This document shows, piece by piece, positions 48,008-60,500 of a DNA stretch of 64,000 nt. Made by a program: the position numbers and the translations under genes. Every line of letters begins with the position of its first letter. Within the stretch, counting starts at the first letter, position 1. Origin of the DNA: Flexistipes sinusarabici DSM 4947 (GTDB taxonomy: Bacteria; Chrysiogenota; Deferribacteres; Deferribacterales; Flexistipitaceae); the NCBI RefSeq assembly GCF_000218625.1, contig NC_015672.1, positions 744,001 through 808,000 on the forward strand, written 5' to 3'. A model generated the notes under the pieces. That model had not been told where the DNA came from. It did no database searches and saw nothing but the letters and a program-made list of their open reading frames with translations.

Positions 48008-48501
48008 TTAATTTGATATCTCAACAAAATCTGTTTTGATTAGTTGTGTACGTTCGGGTAATTGCTAATTACCTTAATGGTACTTTAATAATAGTTAATC
48101 TTTTGTTAATTTTTTAACAGACATAACTATAATATTAAACTGCTTTATAACATTGCAAACAACAGCCGTCAACGTTTTTTGCCCTCTGGAATGCACTTTT
48201 AAGTATATTTGAAAAATTTGTTATCGCCTTATTTTTATACAGGTTTGTGAAACTTATTGTTAACTGTTTTGCTCATTTTGGTTCTGGGATATTTTCAGGT
48301 TAAATCTGTTAAGAATGTTTCGAAGGGTAATTAAAATTAGAACATAATTATATTAAACTCCTGATATTATTGCCATTGTGAGCCTCTTTTCTCAGAAATG
48401 GTGAATTTTTGAAAATTATTGAATATTATTCAGATTAATGATAGAAAGTTTCAATTAGATTGTATTTTGTTTGGTGAGACAAAACAAGTTAGGAGGGCTT
48501 T
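48008..48501. other. Intergenic region between divergent nifJ and the acyl-CoA synthetase gene
   Basis: About 490 bp, strongly AT-rich. I find no gene, RNA or clear repeat. It must contain two divergent promoters, but no hexamer pair stands out enough to call. Confidence 0.5.
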
Positions 48502-50160
48502 GTGGAAGGTTTCAGTGAAATTAAACAAACTATGGGCGGACTGCTCGAAGAGATTGCAAAAAATTATCCGGAAAATGATGCCTTGGTATATCCTTTCAGG
48601 AATCTGAGGCTTACATATAAAGAATTAGATAAGGAAACAGACAAGTTAGCAAAAGGTCTTGTTAAGCTGGGTGTGAAGAAAGGTGATCATATTGCGGTAT
48701 GGGCTCATAACATTCCGGAGTGGGTTCTGCTTTTGTATGCCACGGCCAAAATCGGTGCAGTTCTTGTGACTGTGAATACTTTATACAGATCCAGGGAGTT
48801 AAGCTATATTTTAAAGCAGTCCGATGCGAAAATGCTGTTTTTGGTTGAAGGTTTTAAAATGCAGAATTATGTGGAAACCGTTTACGATATTTTACCTGAA
48901 TTGAAAGAAACCAGCGACCAAGAGCTTAATTTTGAAGAATACCCATTTTTGAAGCGTGTTGTTTTCATCGGAGACAGAAAGCATACCGGTATGTTTGATT
49001 ATTACAATCTGTACAAAATAGGCGAGGATATATCCGATGCACAACTGAAGGCGAAAAAAGACGAATGTTCATATCAAGATGTTATCAATATGCAATATAC
49101 TTCAGGTACGACGGGATTTCCAAAAGGTGTGATGCTTACACATCACAATCTCCTTAATAATGCGTATGCAATAGGCCAATGTATGAGATTTTCTGATAAA
49201 GACAGATTATGTATTCCGGTTCCTTTTTTTCACTGTTTTGGGCTGGTTCTTAGTATTCTGGTGTGTCAGACGCACGGAGCAGCAATGATCCCCGTTGAAT
49301 CATTCAACCCTCTGGAAGTTCTCAAATCGGTGGAGAGAGAGAAATGTACTGCTTTACACGGTGTTCCTACAATGTTTATCTCGGAGCTTCAGCTGCTTGA
49401 AAAAGAAAATTTTGATCTTTCACATTTAAGAACGGGTATAATGGCAGGCTCAACCTGTCCTATTGAGGTTATGCGCAAGGTGATAGATAAAATGAATATG
49501 ACGGATATTACTATTGTTTATGGGCAGACGGAATCTTCGCCCGGTATTACACAAACCCGGGTGGATGACGACATTGATGTACGTGTTTCTACTGTTGGCA
49601 GGGAATTACCGGGGATTGAGGCTAAAATCGTGGATCCGGAAACTGGCAGAGAATGTGCTCCGGGTGTCCAGGGTGAAATGTGTGCCCGGGGATATAACGT
49701 TATGAAAGGCTACTACAAAATGCCGGAGGCAACTGCAAAAGCCATTGACAATGAAGGATGGCTCCATACAGGCGATTTAGCGGTTAAAACGGAAGAGGGG
49801 AATTATGTTATTACCGGACGTATAAAAGATATGATAATCAGAGGCGGTGAAAACATTTATCCCAGGGAAATCGAAGAATTTCTTTATACACACCCAGCCG
49901 TGGAAGATGTACAGATTGTGGGGGTACCTGACAAGAAGTATGGTGAAGAGATTATGGCATTTGTGAAAATTTATGAAGAATATGAAGACAAAATTAAAGA
50001 AAAGGATATAATGGAATATTGTAAAGAACAGATTGCGGATTATAAAGTTCCCCGTTATGTGGAATTTGTTAGTGAATATCCAATGACGGCAAGTGGTAAA
50101 ATTCAGAAGTATAAGCTTCGGGAAAAGGCTATTGAAAAATACAGTCTGCAGGAGAGGTAG
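48502..50160 (+). CDS. Acyl-CoA synthetase, AMP-forming (fatty-acid/medium-chain type)
   Basis: 552 residues of the ANL superfamily. It activates a carboxylic acid to the acyl-AMP and then the acyl-CoA. Motifs in order: P-loop YTSGTTGFPKGVMLTHHN near 195, FFHCFGLVLSILVC, YGQTESSPGITQTR, GWLHTGDLA, GRIKDMIIRGGENIYPREIEEF, and the catalytic Lys in TASGKIQKYKLRE at the C-terminus. The start is a GTG with AGGAGGG nine bases ahead. Acid specificity cannot be read. The family resemblance is to FadD-like/AMP-dependent long- or medium-chain ligases, and its genomic neighbour nifJ gives no decisive clue. Confidence 0.9.
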   Translation: MEGFSEIKQTMGGLLEEIAKNYPENDALVYPFRNLRLTYKELDKETDKLAKGLVKLGVKKGDHIAVWAHNIPEWVLLLYATAKIGAVLVTVNTLYRSRELSYILKQSDAKMLFLVEGFKMQNYVETVYDILPELKETSDQELNFEEYPFLKRVVFIGDRKHTGMFDYYNLYKIGEDISDAQLKAKKDECSYQDVINMQYTSGTTGFPKGVMLTHHNLLNNAYAIGQCMRFSDKDRLCIPVPFFHCFGLVLSILVCQTHGAAMIPVESFNPLEVLKSVEREKCTALHGVPTMFISELQLLEKENFDLSHLRTGIMAGSTCPIEVMRKVIDKMNMTDITIVYGQTESSPGITQTRVDDDIDVRVSTVGRELPGIEAKIVDPETGRECAPGVQGEMCARGYNVMKGYYKMPEATAKAIDNEGWLHTGDLAVKTEEGNYVITGRIKDMIIRGGENIYPREIEEFLYTHPAVEDVQIVGVPDKKYGEEIMAFVKIYEEYEDKIKEKDIMEYCKEQIADYKVPRYVEFVSEYPMTASGKIQKYKLREKAIEKYSLQER

Positions 50161-51125
<965 letters not shown>

Positions 51126-51158
51126 ATAAATACTAATTAAAAAGGAAAAGGAGGAGTT

Positions 51159-52571
51159 ATGTCTCCAAAAGAAGTTTTGAAATTTGTGGAAGAAAACAAT
51201 ATTAAAATTGTTGATTTGAGGTTTATGGACTTTATAGGGTTGTGGCAGCATTGTTCCTATCCTGCTCATGAACTTACGGAAGATGTATTTGAGGACGGGA
51301 TGGGATTTGACGGTTCCAGTCTCAGAGGGTGGCAGGCTATCAATAACAGTGATATGATACTGATTCCCGACCCTGCCAGCGCTAAGGTTGATCCTTTTAG
51401 CGAGATACCCACATTAATATTAATATGTAATGTTTTTGATCCTATCACGAAAGAACCTTACACAAGGGATCCTCGGTATATAGCCAAAAAAGCTCAGAAT
51501 TATTTGAAAGGCACAGGTCTTGCAGATACCGCTTTTTTTGGGCCTGAAGCTGAATTTTTTATCTTTGATGATATAAGATACGGCTATAGTGCAAACAGCG
51601 GTTTTTTCTATTTTGACTCTGAGGAAGGAAACTGGAACAGCGGTGCCGACAGAGGTCCCAATCTCGGTTACAAAATCAGGCACAAAGAGGGATATTTCCC
51701 GTGCCCGCCGCATGATACTCTGATGGGAATAAGAAGCGAAATGACGCTTTTAATGGAAGAGATGGATATTACTGTTGAGGCTCACCACCATGAAGTGGCA
51801 ACCGGCGGACAGTGTGAGATTGATATCAAATATGCGCCTTTGCTTGAGCAGGGAGATAATCTTTTGCTTTACAAATACATTGTCAAAAATGTTGCCAGAA
51901 AACACAATAAAACCGCTACCTTTATGCCGAAGCCTATGTATGGTGACAACGGCAGTGGAATGCATGTGCATCAGTCGTTGTGGAAAGACGGCAAACCTCT
52001 TTTTGCCGGTGATGAATACGGCGGTCTGAGTGAAATGGCTCTGTATTATACAGGCGGAATTATTAAGCATGCCAAAGCGTTAGCCGCTTTTACAAACCCA
52101 ACCACCAATTCGTACAAAAGGTTGGTTCCCGGTTTTGAGGCGCCTGTTAACCTGGCTTATTCCTCAAGAAACAGAAGTGCATCTTTGAGGATTCCAATGT
52201 ACGATTCTTCACCGAAAGCCAAAAGAATTGAAGTGAGATTTCCCGATCCTTCATGCAACAGTTATTTAGCTTTCACTGCTATGCTTATGGCAGGTCTTGA
52301 TGGGATTGAAAATAAAATAGATCCGGGGGATCCTATGGATAAGAACCTTTACGACCTCGACCCTATTGAACTTTCAAATGTACCTCAGATGCCAGCTTCT
52401 CTGGATGAAGCTCTGGATGAGCTGGAAAAAGACCATGAGTTCCTTTTAAAAGGAGATGTATTTACTGAGGATGTTATCAGCACCTGGATAGAGTACAAGA
52501 GAGAAAATGAAGCAAATGCTGTAAATATGAGGCCTCATCCGTATGAATTTATGTTGTATTTCGACTTTTAA
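51159..52571 (+). CDS. glnA: Glutamine synthetase type I
   Basis: ATP-dependent ligation of ammonia to glutamate. It has 470 residues, the length of GSI-beta. The N-terminus is followed by [12 protein letters not shown]. The metal and ATP sites are in [33 protein letters not shown] and [12 protein letters not shown]. Glutamate is bound by [10 protein letters not shown] and [24 protein letters not shown] near residue 400 is the adenylylation-site loop, so activity is probably covalently controlled. AAAGGAGGAG precedes the ATG. Confidence 0.97.
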   Translation: MSPKEVLKFVEENNIKIVDLRFMDFIGLWQHCSYPAHELTEDVFEDGMGFDGSSLRGWQAINNSDMILIPDPASAKVDPFSEIPTLILICNVFDPITKEPYTRDPRYIAKKAQNYLKGTGLADTAFFGPEAEFFIFDDIRYGYSANSGFFYFDSEEGNWNSGADRGPNLGYKIRHKEGYFPCPPHDTLMGIRSEMTLLMEEMDITVEAHHHEVATGGQCEIDIKYAPLLEQGDNLLLYKYIVKNVARKHNKTATFMPKPMYGDNGSGMHVHQSLWKDGKPLFAGDEYGGLSEMALYYTGGIIKHAKALAAFTNPTTNSYKRLVPGFEAPVNLAYSSRNRSASLRIPMYDSSPKAKRIEVRFPDPSCNSYLAFTAMLMAGLDGIENKIDPGDPMDKNLYDLDPIELSNVPQMPASLDEALDELEKDHEFLLKGDVFTEDVISTWIEYKRENEANAVNMRPHPYEFMLYFDF

Positions 52572-52592
52572 ATAATGTTCAACATTATTTTG
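52571..52592 (+). terminator. Weak hairpin after glnA
   Basis: AATAATG, loop TTCAA, CATTATT, then TTGTTG, immediately after the stop codon. AT-rich and weak; a tentative terminator. Confidence 0.4.
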
Positions 52593-52629
52593 TTGAATCA
52601 GCTTATATAATATTATACGATATTTTTAA

Positions 52630-52702
52630 GCGGGCATAGCTCACCAGGTAGAGCGTCAGCTTCCCAAGCTGAAGGTAGCGGGTTCGAGCCCCGTTGCCCG
52701 CT
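52630..52702 (+). tRNA. tRNA-Gly (anticodon CCC)
   Basis: 73 nt fold into a complete cloverleaf. The acceptor is GCGGGCA/TGCCCGC and the D-arm GCTC/GAGC. The anticodon stem TCAGC/GCTGA encloses loop TTCCCAA with anticodon CCC (reads GGG). The variable region is AGGTA, and the T-arm GCGGG/CCCGT encloses TTCGAGC. The discriminator base is T and the CCA end is not encoded. Confidence 0.95.
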
Positions 52703-52826
52703 TTTCAAACACTTCCAACTAATTCCGACAAGTTAAATATTCTAACTGATTATCAGTATGTTATATCCTATCTCTCTTCCAATAAGTTCCAACGAATTAA
52801 AACTAAAACCACACTTAATGTGAGTA

Positions 52827-53037
52827 ATACCAAGTTGCAGTCAAAAAAATAACAAACTTATTAGTATTAAGTACTAAGTTTTAAGGCAAAGTCAAAGGTA
52901 GAGGTAGAGGTAGAGTTAGTGCTAAGTGCCAAGTGTTAAGTGTTAAGTGTTAAGTGCCAAGTGCCAAAGGCAAAGGCGTTACTGGTAGTATGGGTAGTAC
53001 GGGTAGTACGGGTATTACAGGTATTATGGGTTGTAGA
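52827..53037. repeat. Modular short-repeat mosaic after tRNA-Gly
   Basis: Opens with ATACCAAGTTGCAGTCAA. It then has GAGGTA 6-mers (about 52898-52917), six in-phase 7-mers AAGTGTT/AAGTGCC (52924-52965), two AAAGGC 6-mers (52966-52977), the spacer GTTACT, and six 9-mers of consensus GGTAKTAYG (52984-53036). The same order of modules is seen twice in 63669-63925. No gene is present in 52703-53165. Confidence 0.9.
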
Positions 53038-53039
53038 CG

Positions 53040-53200
53040 TTAAGCAGATACACAGAAATCATTAGCATATAGATGGAGATCTCCCGGCTTCGATCTTGAT
53101 GAAATTTTTCCCGGTCGAGGAGCCAGAAAACTGTCACCTCGACCGAATCGGAGAGGTCTCTACCTTTGAGTAACGATATAGTAAATAAATATGCAAGCTC
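53040..53200. repeat. Dispersed palindromic repeat of about 160 bp, copy 2 (inverted)
   Basis: Reverse-complement match to 29043-29205, with CAGAAATCATTAGCATATAG at one side, the CGGTCGAGG/CCTCGACCG arms in the middle and GGTCTCTACC...AACGATATAGxAAATAA at the other. The two copies differ by scattered substitutions. Confidence 0.85.
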
Positions 53201-53452
53201 TTTATTTATAAAAAGTTTAAAAGACTTACAAAAATTTACTAAGTATGGTATAATAAAACAAGGTTGTATAATTGGATTAACTCAAGTCTTCGGAAGAGTG
53301 GCTTTATCCCCCCGAATTCTTGAAAACATTAAATTACTACTTGTAAAAAACGTCCAGCTAATAAGATTAATAGTTAAGGAGTGAAAATTAGCAATGCCTT
53401 TGTTATTATGGATGGTGTTCTTTACAATTCAAACTCCGATGGATTAATAACA

Positions 53453-53995
53453 ATGAACAACAATAAAAAAACAGTAGAACTTCAAATGGATGAATTTGTA
53501 ACTACCGGGCACCTCGCCACAGGCTCCCAAAACGGCAAGATATGCACATCGCCATTAGGCTCCTGTATGGCAGTTATTGCTTACGATAAAACTTCAAGAA
53601 CCGGTGGAATTGCCCACATCATGCTTCCCGGCAAATCACCAACGGAAGACAAGGCGGAGGAAAACAAATATGCCGAAAACGCTATTGAAAATTTATTGGA
53701 TGATTTAAAAAGCTTAGGCAGCAAAAAAGCAAACATCGAAGTTTGCCTCGTTGGCGGGGCAAATGTTCTTAAGAAAGAAAATGATGCAACTGCTGATAAA
53801 TTGATTTTTAATATCTTTGAAATTATGGATCGGAAAAAGTTAAGCATAAGAAAAACATCCACAGGCGGATACGAAAGACGCACGGCAAAATTGTGTTTGC
53901 ATTCGGGAATTGTTACTTTTACATTTGGAGATAAATGCGAAGAGGAATTATTTAATTTCATTTCCGGTAATGCTGGAGGTCTGAGTCATGAATAA
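53453..53995 (+). CDS. cheD: Chemoreceptor glutamine deamidase CheD
   Basis: Deamidates glutamines of chemotaxis receptors and in some bacteria partners CheC. It has 180 residues from the ATG at 53453. The catalytic Cys is in TSPLGSCMAVIAYD, the catalytic His in GGIAHIMLPG, and the third residue lies in the Thr/Ser just ahead of the Cys motif. C-terminal blocks are VCLVGGANVL and RKTSTGGYERRTAKLCLHSG. A GTG at 53381 would lengthen it by 24 residues, without family support. No other chemotaxis gene is in the window, and the next genes are multidomain PAS/histidine kinases, so it may serve signalling proteins in general. It overlaps the following pseudogene by 8 bp. Confidence 0.88.
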   Translation: MNNNKKTVELQMDEFVTTGHLATGSQNGKICTSPLGSCMAVIAYDKTSRTGGIAHIMLPGKSPTEDKAEENKYAENAIENLLDDLKSLGSKKANIEVCLVGGANVLKKENDATADKLIFNIFEIMDRKKLSIRKTSTGGYERRTAKLCLHSGIVTFTFGDKCEEELFNFISGNAGGLSHE

Positions 53996-54586
53996 AGATA
54001 GCGATAAAACCAAAGAACAATTACTTGCCGAACTGGATAATTTACGCAAAAAAAGTAAAGAGAAGGAAGATAAACTAAAGGCTGCGAACCGGCAACTCGA
54101 AAATGAAAACAAGCGTTTTCTCCTTACTATGGATACCATAGATGCCGGAGTATATGTTAGCGATATGCAAACGCATGAACTTATATTTTTAAACAAATAT
54201 CTTACTGATTTAGTTGGGGAAAAACAGGCGAAAAATGTTATAAGGCTTTACAGAACTTAAACAGCCCCTGCGATTTCTGCACAAATCATTTCCCGTTAGA
54301 CCAAAACAATAATCCAAAGGAGCCTTATGTTTTTGGAACATAAAAATAGAATTATCAATAGATGGTATCACGTTAGAGACCAGGCCGTACAATGGACAGA
54401 CGGAAGGCTGGTGAGATTGGAAATTGCGACAGACATCACCAAACGCAAGCAGGCGGAGGAATGAACTTCAGCGCGCATTTGCCGAGACTGAGTGGATGAA
54501 GCGGCTGATTCGGGGTTCGAGGACCGCGTGCTGGAACTTAAAAATGAGGTTGAACAGGGGCGAGAACAAAAGTATGGGAGCGTGAT
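53988..54586 (+). pseudogene. PAS-domain sensor protein, broken by several frameshifts
   Basis: The start (MNKDSDKTKEQLLAELDNLR) gives a coiled-coil leader and the beginning of a PAS domain (DTIDAGVYVSDMQTHELIFL). The frame breaks near 54235. Another frame continues the same domain as SPCDFCTNHFPLDQ and NRWYHVRDQAVQWTDGRLVR, ending DITKRKQAEE-stop at 54463. A third frame then has LQRAFAETEWMKRLI, and yet another has [14 protein letters not shown]. All are parts typical of PAS-coiled-coil sensor proteins. The gene once linked cheD to the giant kinase in one transcription unit. The CGCAAGCAGGCGGA string at its PAS end recurs three more times in the island. Confidence 0.8.
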
Positions 54587-57500
54587 ATGATGAGTAAGGG
54601 TAAACTATCTTTTACAGACTTGCAGTTTGACAAAAAATGGGAATACCATTCCGCCGATGGCAAGGCTTCGTATATAAGCGGCATCATTCCGGGACATCTC
54701 CTTTACTCGAAACTATCGGGGAATGCTGCTGAATATATGGTGGATGAGATTGTTCCATTCCTCGAGGCCGCTTACCGTGACGGTGGTTTTACGGGGACGG
54801 AATTTATCAGGTTTGCCGATTATTCCGGTGTGAACGAGGCTTCCCTGAATGCGCGTCGTGCGTATGGGCGAGCGATAAATCAGCTCAATGAAAAATATCA
54901 CTGTCATCCCTGTGTAACCTATATCATTGGTGCCAATTTCAAGATGCGTACACTCTTGAAATTCTTCGGCAAATTTATGAAACAAGACTATATTTTTGTA
55001 GACAATATAGAGGACGCCTTTGAACACTTGAATTCCACTGAAAACCGGAAGGTTTCTGACCTGCCCCCTGATGAAGAGAATATGGAAAACGATAATCTCA
55101 CTATTACCCCAAAGCATATTTCCGAACTTACTTCCGCGTTGGGCTATATTCTCTGGGAGAGGGAGTCGATCACATCTGATGACTGGAAACGCTTTTTCTC
55201 AGAGGACAACCCTCTACGTTCGGTTGAAGATCTTCTCTCTGTGACGGCTGACGATATTACCGAACTGCGACAAAATGAAAAAAAGAGGACAGAAGAATTA
55301 AGTGAATCATTGTCGCTGATCGAAGCCACGCTCGAATCAACGGCTGACGGCATCCTCGTGGTTGATACTGAAGGCAAGGTATTGCGATACAACAACAGGT
55401 TCGCAAAAATGTGGCGCATCGATAAGGATGTCCTTGCTACCGGCAGGGACGAGGATCTGCTCAACGCGGTGCTTGGTTACTTCGACGACCCGGAGGCGTT
55501 TCTGGCCGGGGTCAGGTCACTCTATGCCACACCGGAACAGACCAGTACCGACGAGCTGTGTCTAAACGACGGCCGGATATTTGAACGGTACTCCTGCCCA
55601 CAATGGCATGACGGCGAAGTAACCGGCCGTGTCTGGTCGTTCCGAGATGTCACCGAACAGAGAAAAGCAGAGGATGCGTTGCGGGAGAGTGAGGAAAAAT
55701 TCCGTAATCTCGCTCAGACAACATCTACTGCTATCATGGTTCATCAGAATGATAAATGGGTTTATGCAAATCCCGCAGCCGTGGAAATCGGCGGCTACAG
55801 TTCTGAAGAATTGAAAACGATGAATTTTTGGGATCTTGTAGCCCCTGAATTTAAAGAGAAGGTCAAGGAAAGAGGAAAGAAACGTGAGAGGGGCATTGAG
55901 GTTATCTCTGAATATGAATCGAAGATTATCACAAAACAGGGGGAGGAGAGATGGGTCCAACTGGAGGCAACCTCTACAGAATACAAAGGTGAACCAGCAG
56001 TATTAGTCTCTGCTACTGATATCACCAACCGAAAAGAAGCTGAAAAAGAATTGGAAGAAAGAGAAGAGTACTACCGCTCGATTTTCCAACAATTCCAGGA
56101 TCTTTACTATCGTACGGATATGGATGGAACTCTTGTGGAGCTCAGCCCTTCTGTACAACCTCTAGCAGGCTACGAGAGGGAGGAACTCATTGGAAAACCA
56201 GTTAAGACCGTTTATGCGAATCTTGAAGACCGGGAAGATCTTCTCCGAGAATTGCGCGAAAAAGGTAGTGTAGAAGACTATGAGTTAACGCTTCAAAGGA
56301 AAAATGGAGAAAAGGTAGTTGCCTCCACAAATTCCCATATTGTGTTTGGAGAGAACGGAGAGCCAGTAGGAGTCGAAGGCACCTTACGAGATATCACCGA
56401 GCGCAAGCAGGCGGAGGAAGAACTGAAAGAAAGTGAACAACGCCTCGATAGCCTGATATCCAACACACCAGCCGTTATCTTTTCATACAAGTTCATTGAT
56501 GGTGAACAAAAAATAACTTATATCAACGATAATATACAGAATGTACTCGGTTTTGAACCCGATGATTTTATTGGGAATGAGGAGTTTCATCAGAGTTGTA
56601 TCCATCCCGATGACAGAGAAGAATCATTTAAAGAAATCCAGAAACTGATCCAGGGCAAGGCCGATTCTATAACTATGACCTATAGATTTAAAGATAGTTC
56701 AGGAGACTATCACTGGCTGAGAGACACCCACAGGGTAATCTCCCGGGAAGATAATGAAATAGAAATAGTGGGAGCCTGGTGGGATATCTCCGAGCGCAAG
56801 CAGGCGGAGCAGGAATTCCAACGCTTGCTTGCCGAGAGCGAGCGGGTCAACCGGCTGATGTCTGGTCGCGAAACACGCATACGAGAGCTGAAACAGGAGG
56901 TCAACACCCTGGCAGAGGAGCTGGGCCGGAAACGTGTGTACGCAGACGAGGACGAGGATAGCGCGGCGCGCGTGGAGATCGTCGAGGAGCGGGCCGCAGA
57001 GCCCCTGTCCGCGCCGGAACCTTTGACGGGACAAGCTTACGAAATCGCTGACCGCGGCCTGGAAAAGCCGGAAGTGTCCATGGCGTTTATCCCCATCCTC
57101 TGCTGTGCCCCGCTGCTCTACGCCAAGACCCACGGCATTTTTGCCAAAAACGGTCTGGAGGTAGCGCTATCGCCCGCCCCGGGTTGGAGCGGTGTGAAGG
57201 ACCTGCTCTCCTTTGGTCACTGCGACGCGGCGCATCTGCTCTCACCCATGCCGCTGGCCATACGTCAGGGGCTGGACGGCCGACCCGCGCCCATCCGCCT
57301 GGCCTCCATCCAGAACGTCAACGGCCAGGCACTGACATTGGCCAGCAGGCACAAGGAGATCGCAGATGTGCGCGAGATGAAGGGATTCACCTTTGGCGTG
57401 CCCTATCATTTTTCCATGCACTATTATCTGCTTTGCCTCTTTCTGGCCGAGCATGGGCTCGATCCGCTCCGGGATGTGAGCATAATTGAAGTTCCGCCGC

Positions 57501-60500
57501 CACGCATGCCGCATTTTCTGGCCACGAACCGGGTGGACGGCGTATTCGCTCCCGAGCCGTTCAACCAGCTTCCCGCCTACCAGGGGACGGGTTTCATCCA
57601 TACGCTCTCGCGCGACATCTGGCCGGGCCATCCCTGCTGCTGCTTTGCCTCCACCGAGGATTTCATCGAAAAGTATCCCAGGACTTACCGCGTCATGCTT
57701 AAAAGCGTCATGGAAGCGGAGCTGTATTTGCACCAGGCGGGGCCTGAGGAGATGCAGAAAGTGGCGCGGGAACTCTCGCAGCCGGACATCCTGGGTCAGG
57801 ACGACCCGGAGCCGGTAGCGCAGGCCCTGTCCGGCGAGTACGACGACGGCCTGGGCAATCAGCGCATTGTTCACGACCGCATGGATTTCCTGCCCACGCC
57901 GTGGCAGGAATACGGCGTCTGGATCCTCTCCCAGCAGCAGCGTTGGGGGCAGCTCCGCCGACAAGTGGATTACCGCGAAGTGGTCGAACAATGCTTCGAA
58001 AAAGAGACCCGGGACATCGCCGCGGCCATGGGTTTTGATGAGCCTGGGGCCTCCCTCGAGCCAGTCGCGCCCTTTGACGGGACCAACGCCTTTGCATACA
58101 TGAGCGCACAACCCTTCTGCGCCTTTGCCCAGGAAGAACCCGCGCCTGCCGACAGTATGGAGGAACGTATCGCGCACCTAAGCCGCATCGTCTCCGCCAA
58201 AGCCGGCGGCCGGGACCCTGAGGAGATTCGCGTCCAGGCGGACGATGTCCTGGGGTGGCTGGAGCAGTGTATCCACGATTTGATAAAAAATCTGGACTTT
58301 GCCGCTGATGCCCTGACCGAGAGCAAGGAAACCCTTGAACAGGAGGTACAAAAGCAAACAGCGAAGCTCGAAGAGGCACGGAAGAACGCCCTGAGCCTGG
58401 CGGAAGATGCCGAGGCAGCCAATAAATCCAAATCGGAATTTCTTGCCAATATGAGCCACGAGATCCGCACCCCGCTCAATGCAGTAATGGGTATGGGACA
58501 ACTACTTGCAGATACGCCGCTCAACGACCAGCAACGGAATTATCTGGCAAAAATAGACCGTTCTTCAAAACTCCTGCTCGGCATCATTAACGATGTGCTG
58601 GATGTTTCAAAAATTGAAGCCGGTAAGCTTGAACTGGACCCCCATTCCTTTAATCTTCACGATGTGGTAAATGATATGCGGACGATGTTTAGCAGTAAAG
58701 CCCAGAAAAAAAGGCTGGAACTTATTATTGAAGCCGATCCAGATCTCCCCCGTGCACTGGTGGGGGATTCCATGCGGCTGGAGCAGGTTATTGCAAATCT
58801 ATTGAGTAACGCCCTGAAATTCACCGAAAGCGGTCATGTCAGCCTGCATATCAATAAAGCCAGAGAGGCAGCTACTTCACCGGATTCCTGTCGTCTTAGA
58901 TTCAGTGTCACAGACAGTGGTATCGGTATGAATGAAGAACAGATGGGGCGTCTATTTAATCCATTTTCACAAGCGGACAGTTCTACCACCCGTAAATACG
59001 GCGGGACAGGGTTGGGGCTGGTTATCAGCAGGCGTCTGGTGGAAGCAATGGGCGGGAGGCTTGAGGTGACCTCCGCCCCTGGTGAGGGAAGTACTTTTTT
59101 CTTTACCATTGAACTTCCTAAAGCATCAGATCAAACCGGGCTTGCCGATCGTCCCGCTTCCTTGTCGGATAACATGAAATTTCTGGTGGTGGATGATCAG
59201 GAACCTGCTCGTATAGTCCTGCGGGAAATATTGGAGAGCTGGAATGGTGATGTGGTTGAGGCGGCCGGCGGAAGAAAAGCCGTAGAGGAAGTTCTTGCGG
59301 CGCAAAAACAGAACAGACCATTCGATTTTATCCTTATGGACTGGAAAATGCCCGGAGAAATGGATGGGCTGGAGGCGATTCGCCACTTGAAACACTTGCA
59401 TGAAACCGGCACTTTAACCGGAGATGAGACACCAGTATTTATGATCAGTGCCTATAGTGAAGATGAAATACCCCGGAGCGAATCGGATTTATACCAGGCC
59501 TTTCTCGAAAAACCGGTTACCGCATCAGAGCTTTTCGATGCAATCATGCAGGCCACAGGCAAAGAGATGGGAACTGTTCAACAAACGAACAGCGCTACAA
59601 CTCCATCCTTTGCTGGATATACCGTATTACTGGTGGAAGATAATGAAATGAATCAGGAAGTGGCAACAGCGTTTATTGAAAAAACCAAGGCAAAAGTTAT
59701 TACGGCAGAAAACGGAACGGATGCGTTACAATGCTATGAGGAAAACAGTATCGATCTGGTTCTGATGGATCTGCAGATGCCGGTTATGGACGGGTTTGAT
59801 GCCACCGCTGAAATCCGCCGGCGTGAAAATGACTCTGAAGGCAACGCCCATGTTCCGATTATTGCACTCTCTGCGGCAGTTTTGGATGCTGACCGTAAAA
59901 AAGCCGCTGAAGCAGGAGCCGATGGCCACCTGGGTAAGCCGATTGATTCACAGGAACTCTATGCTGTTATGGGACAATATCTGAAAAGCTCCGGCAGCAT
60001 CTCAGAAGAATCTGCTTCCCCGGAAGAAGAAGCGGCGGAGGAGTTTCCTGTCCTTGAGGGGTTTGATCTATCACGGGGCAAGGCATCAGCACAAGGAAAA
60101 AGAGATACCTACCTGAAACTGCTCCGGAATTTCTATACCCAAATAACCGGTGCATTTGCTGATTTCCCCGATCGGATAAGTTCCCTGACCTTTGAGGAAA
60201 TTCACCATGAAGCCCACACCATAAAAGGAGTTGCCGCAACAGTCGGCGCGCTGCGGGTCGCAGATGCCGCCGCAGCCATTGACATGGCAGGCATTGAACA
60301 GACTGCCCCGACAGAATCTATGATAAATGAACTTCGCGATGCTCTCCTTTGCGCAAAAGAGCAGATCGCCCCGCATCTTTCGATTGAGAAAAGCACCGTG
60401 GCGGTGGGTGAAGAGGAAGGACGCAAGGCAATGGATACGCTGCTGGAGATCTTACGCAATAACGAACTGCCTGAAGATGACCTGGTTGAAACGGTTGTGG

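Noticed and set aside
48008-48501. Riboswitch or small RNA in the nifJ/acyl-CoA synthetase gap
   Set aside because: No conserved structural motif or stable hairpin followed by a T-run is visible.
53166-53384. 72-residue reading frame ahead of cheD
   Set aside because: It starts at a TTG inside the dispersed repeat, has no ribosome-binding site and no recognisable family pattern.
57242-58379. Long minus-strand frames (311 and 223 residues) opposite the giant kinase
   Set aside because: They are shadows produced by the GC-rich codons of the plus-strand binding domain, and their composition (Arg/Pro/Gly-rich) is not that of a real protein.
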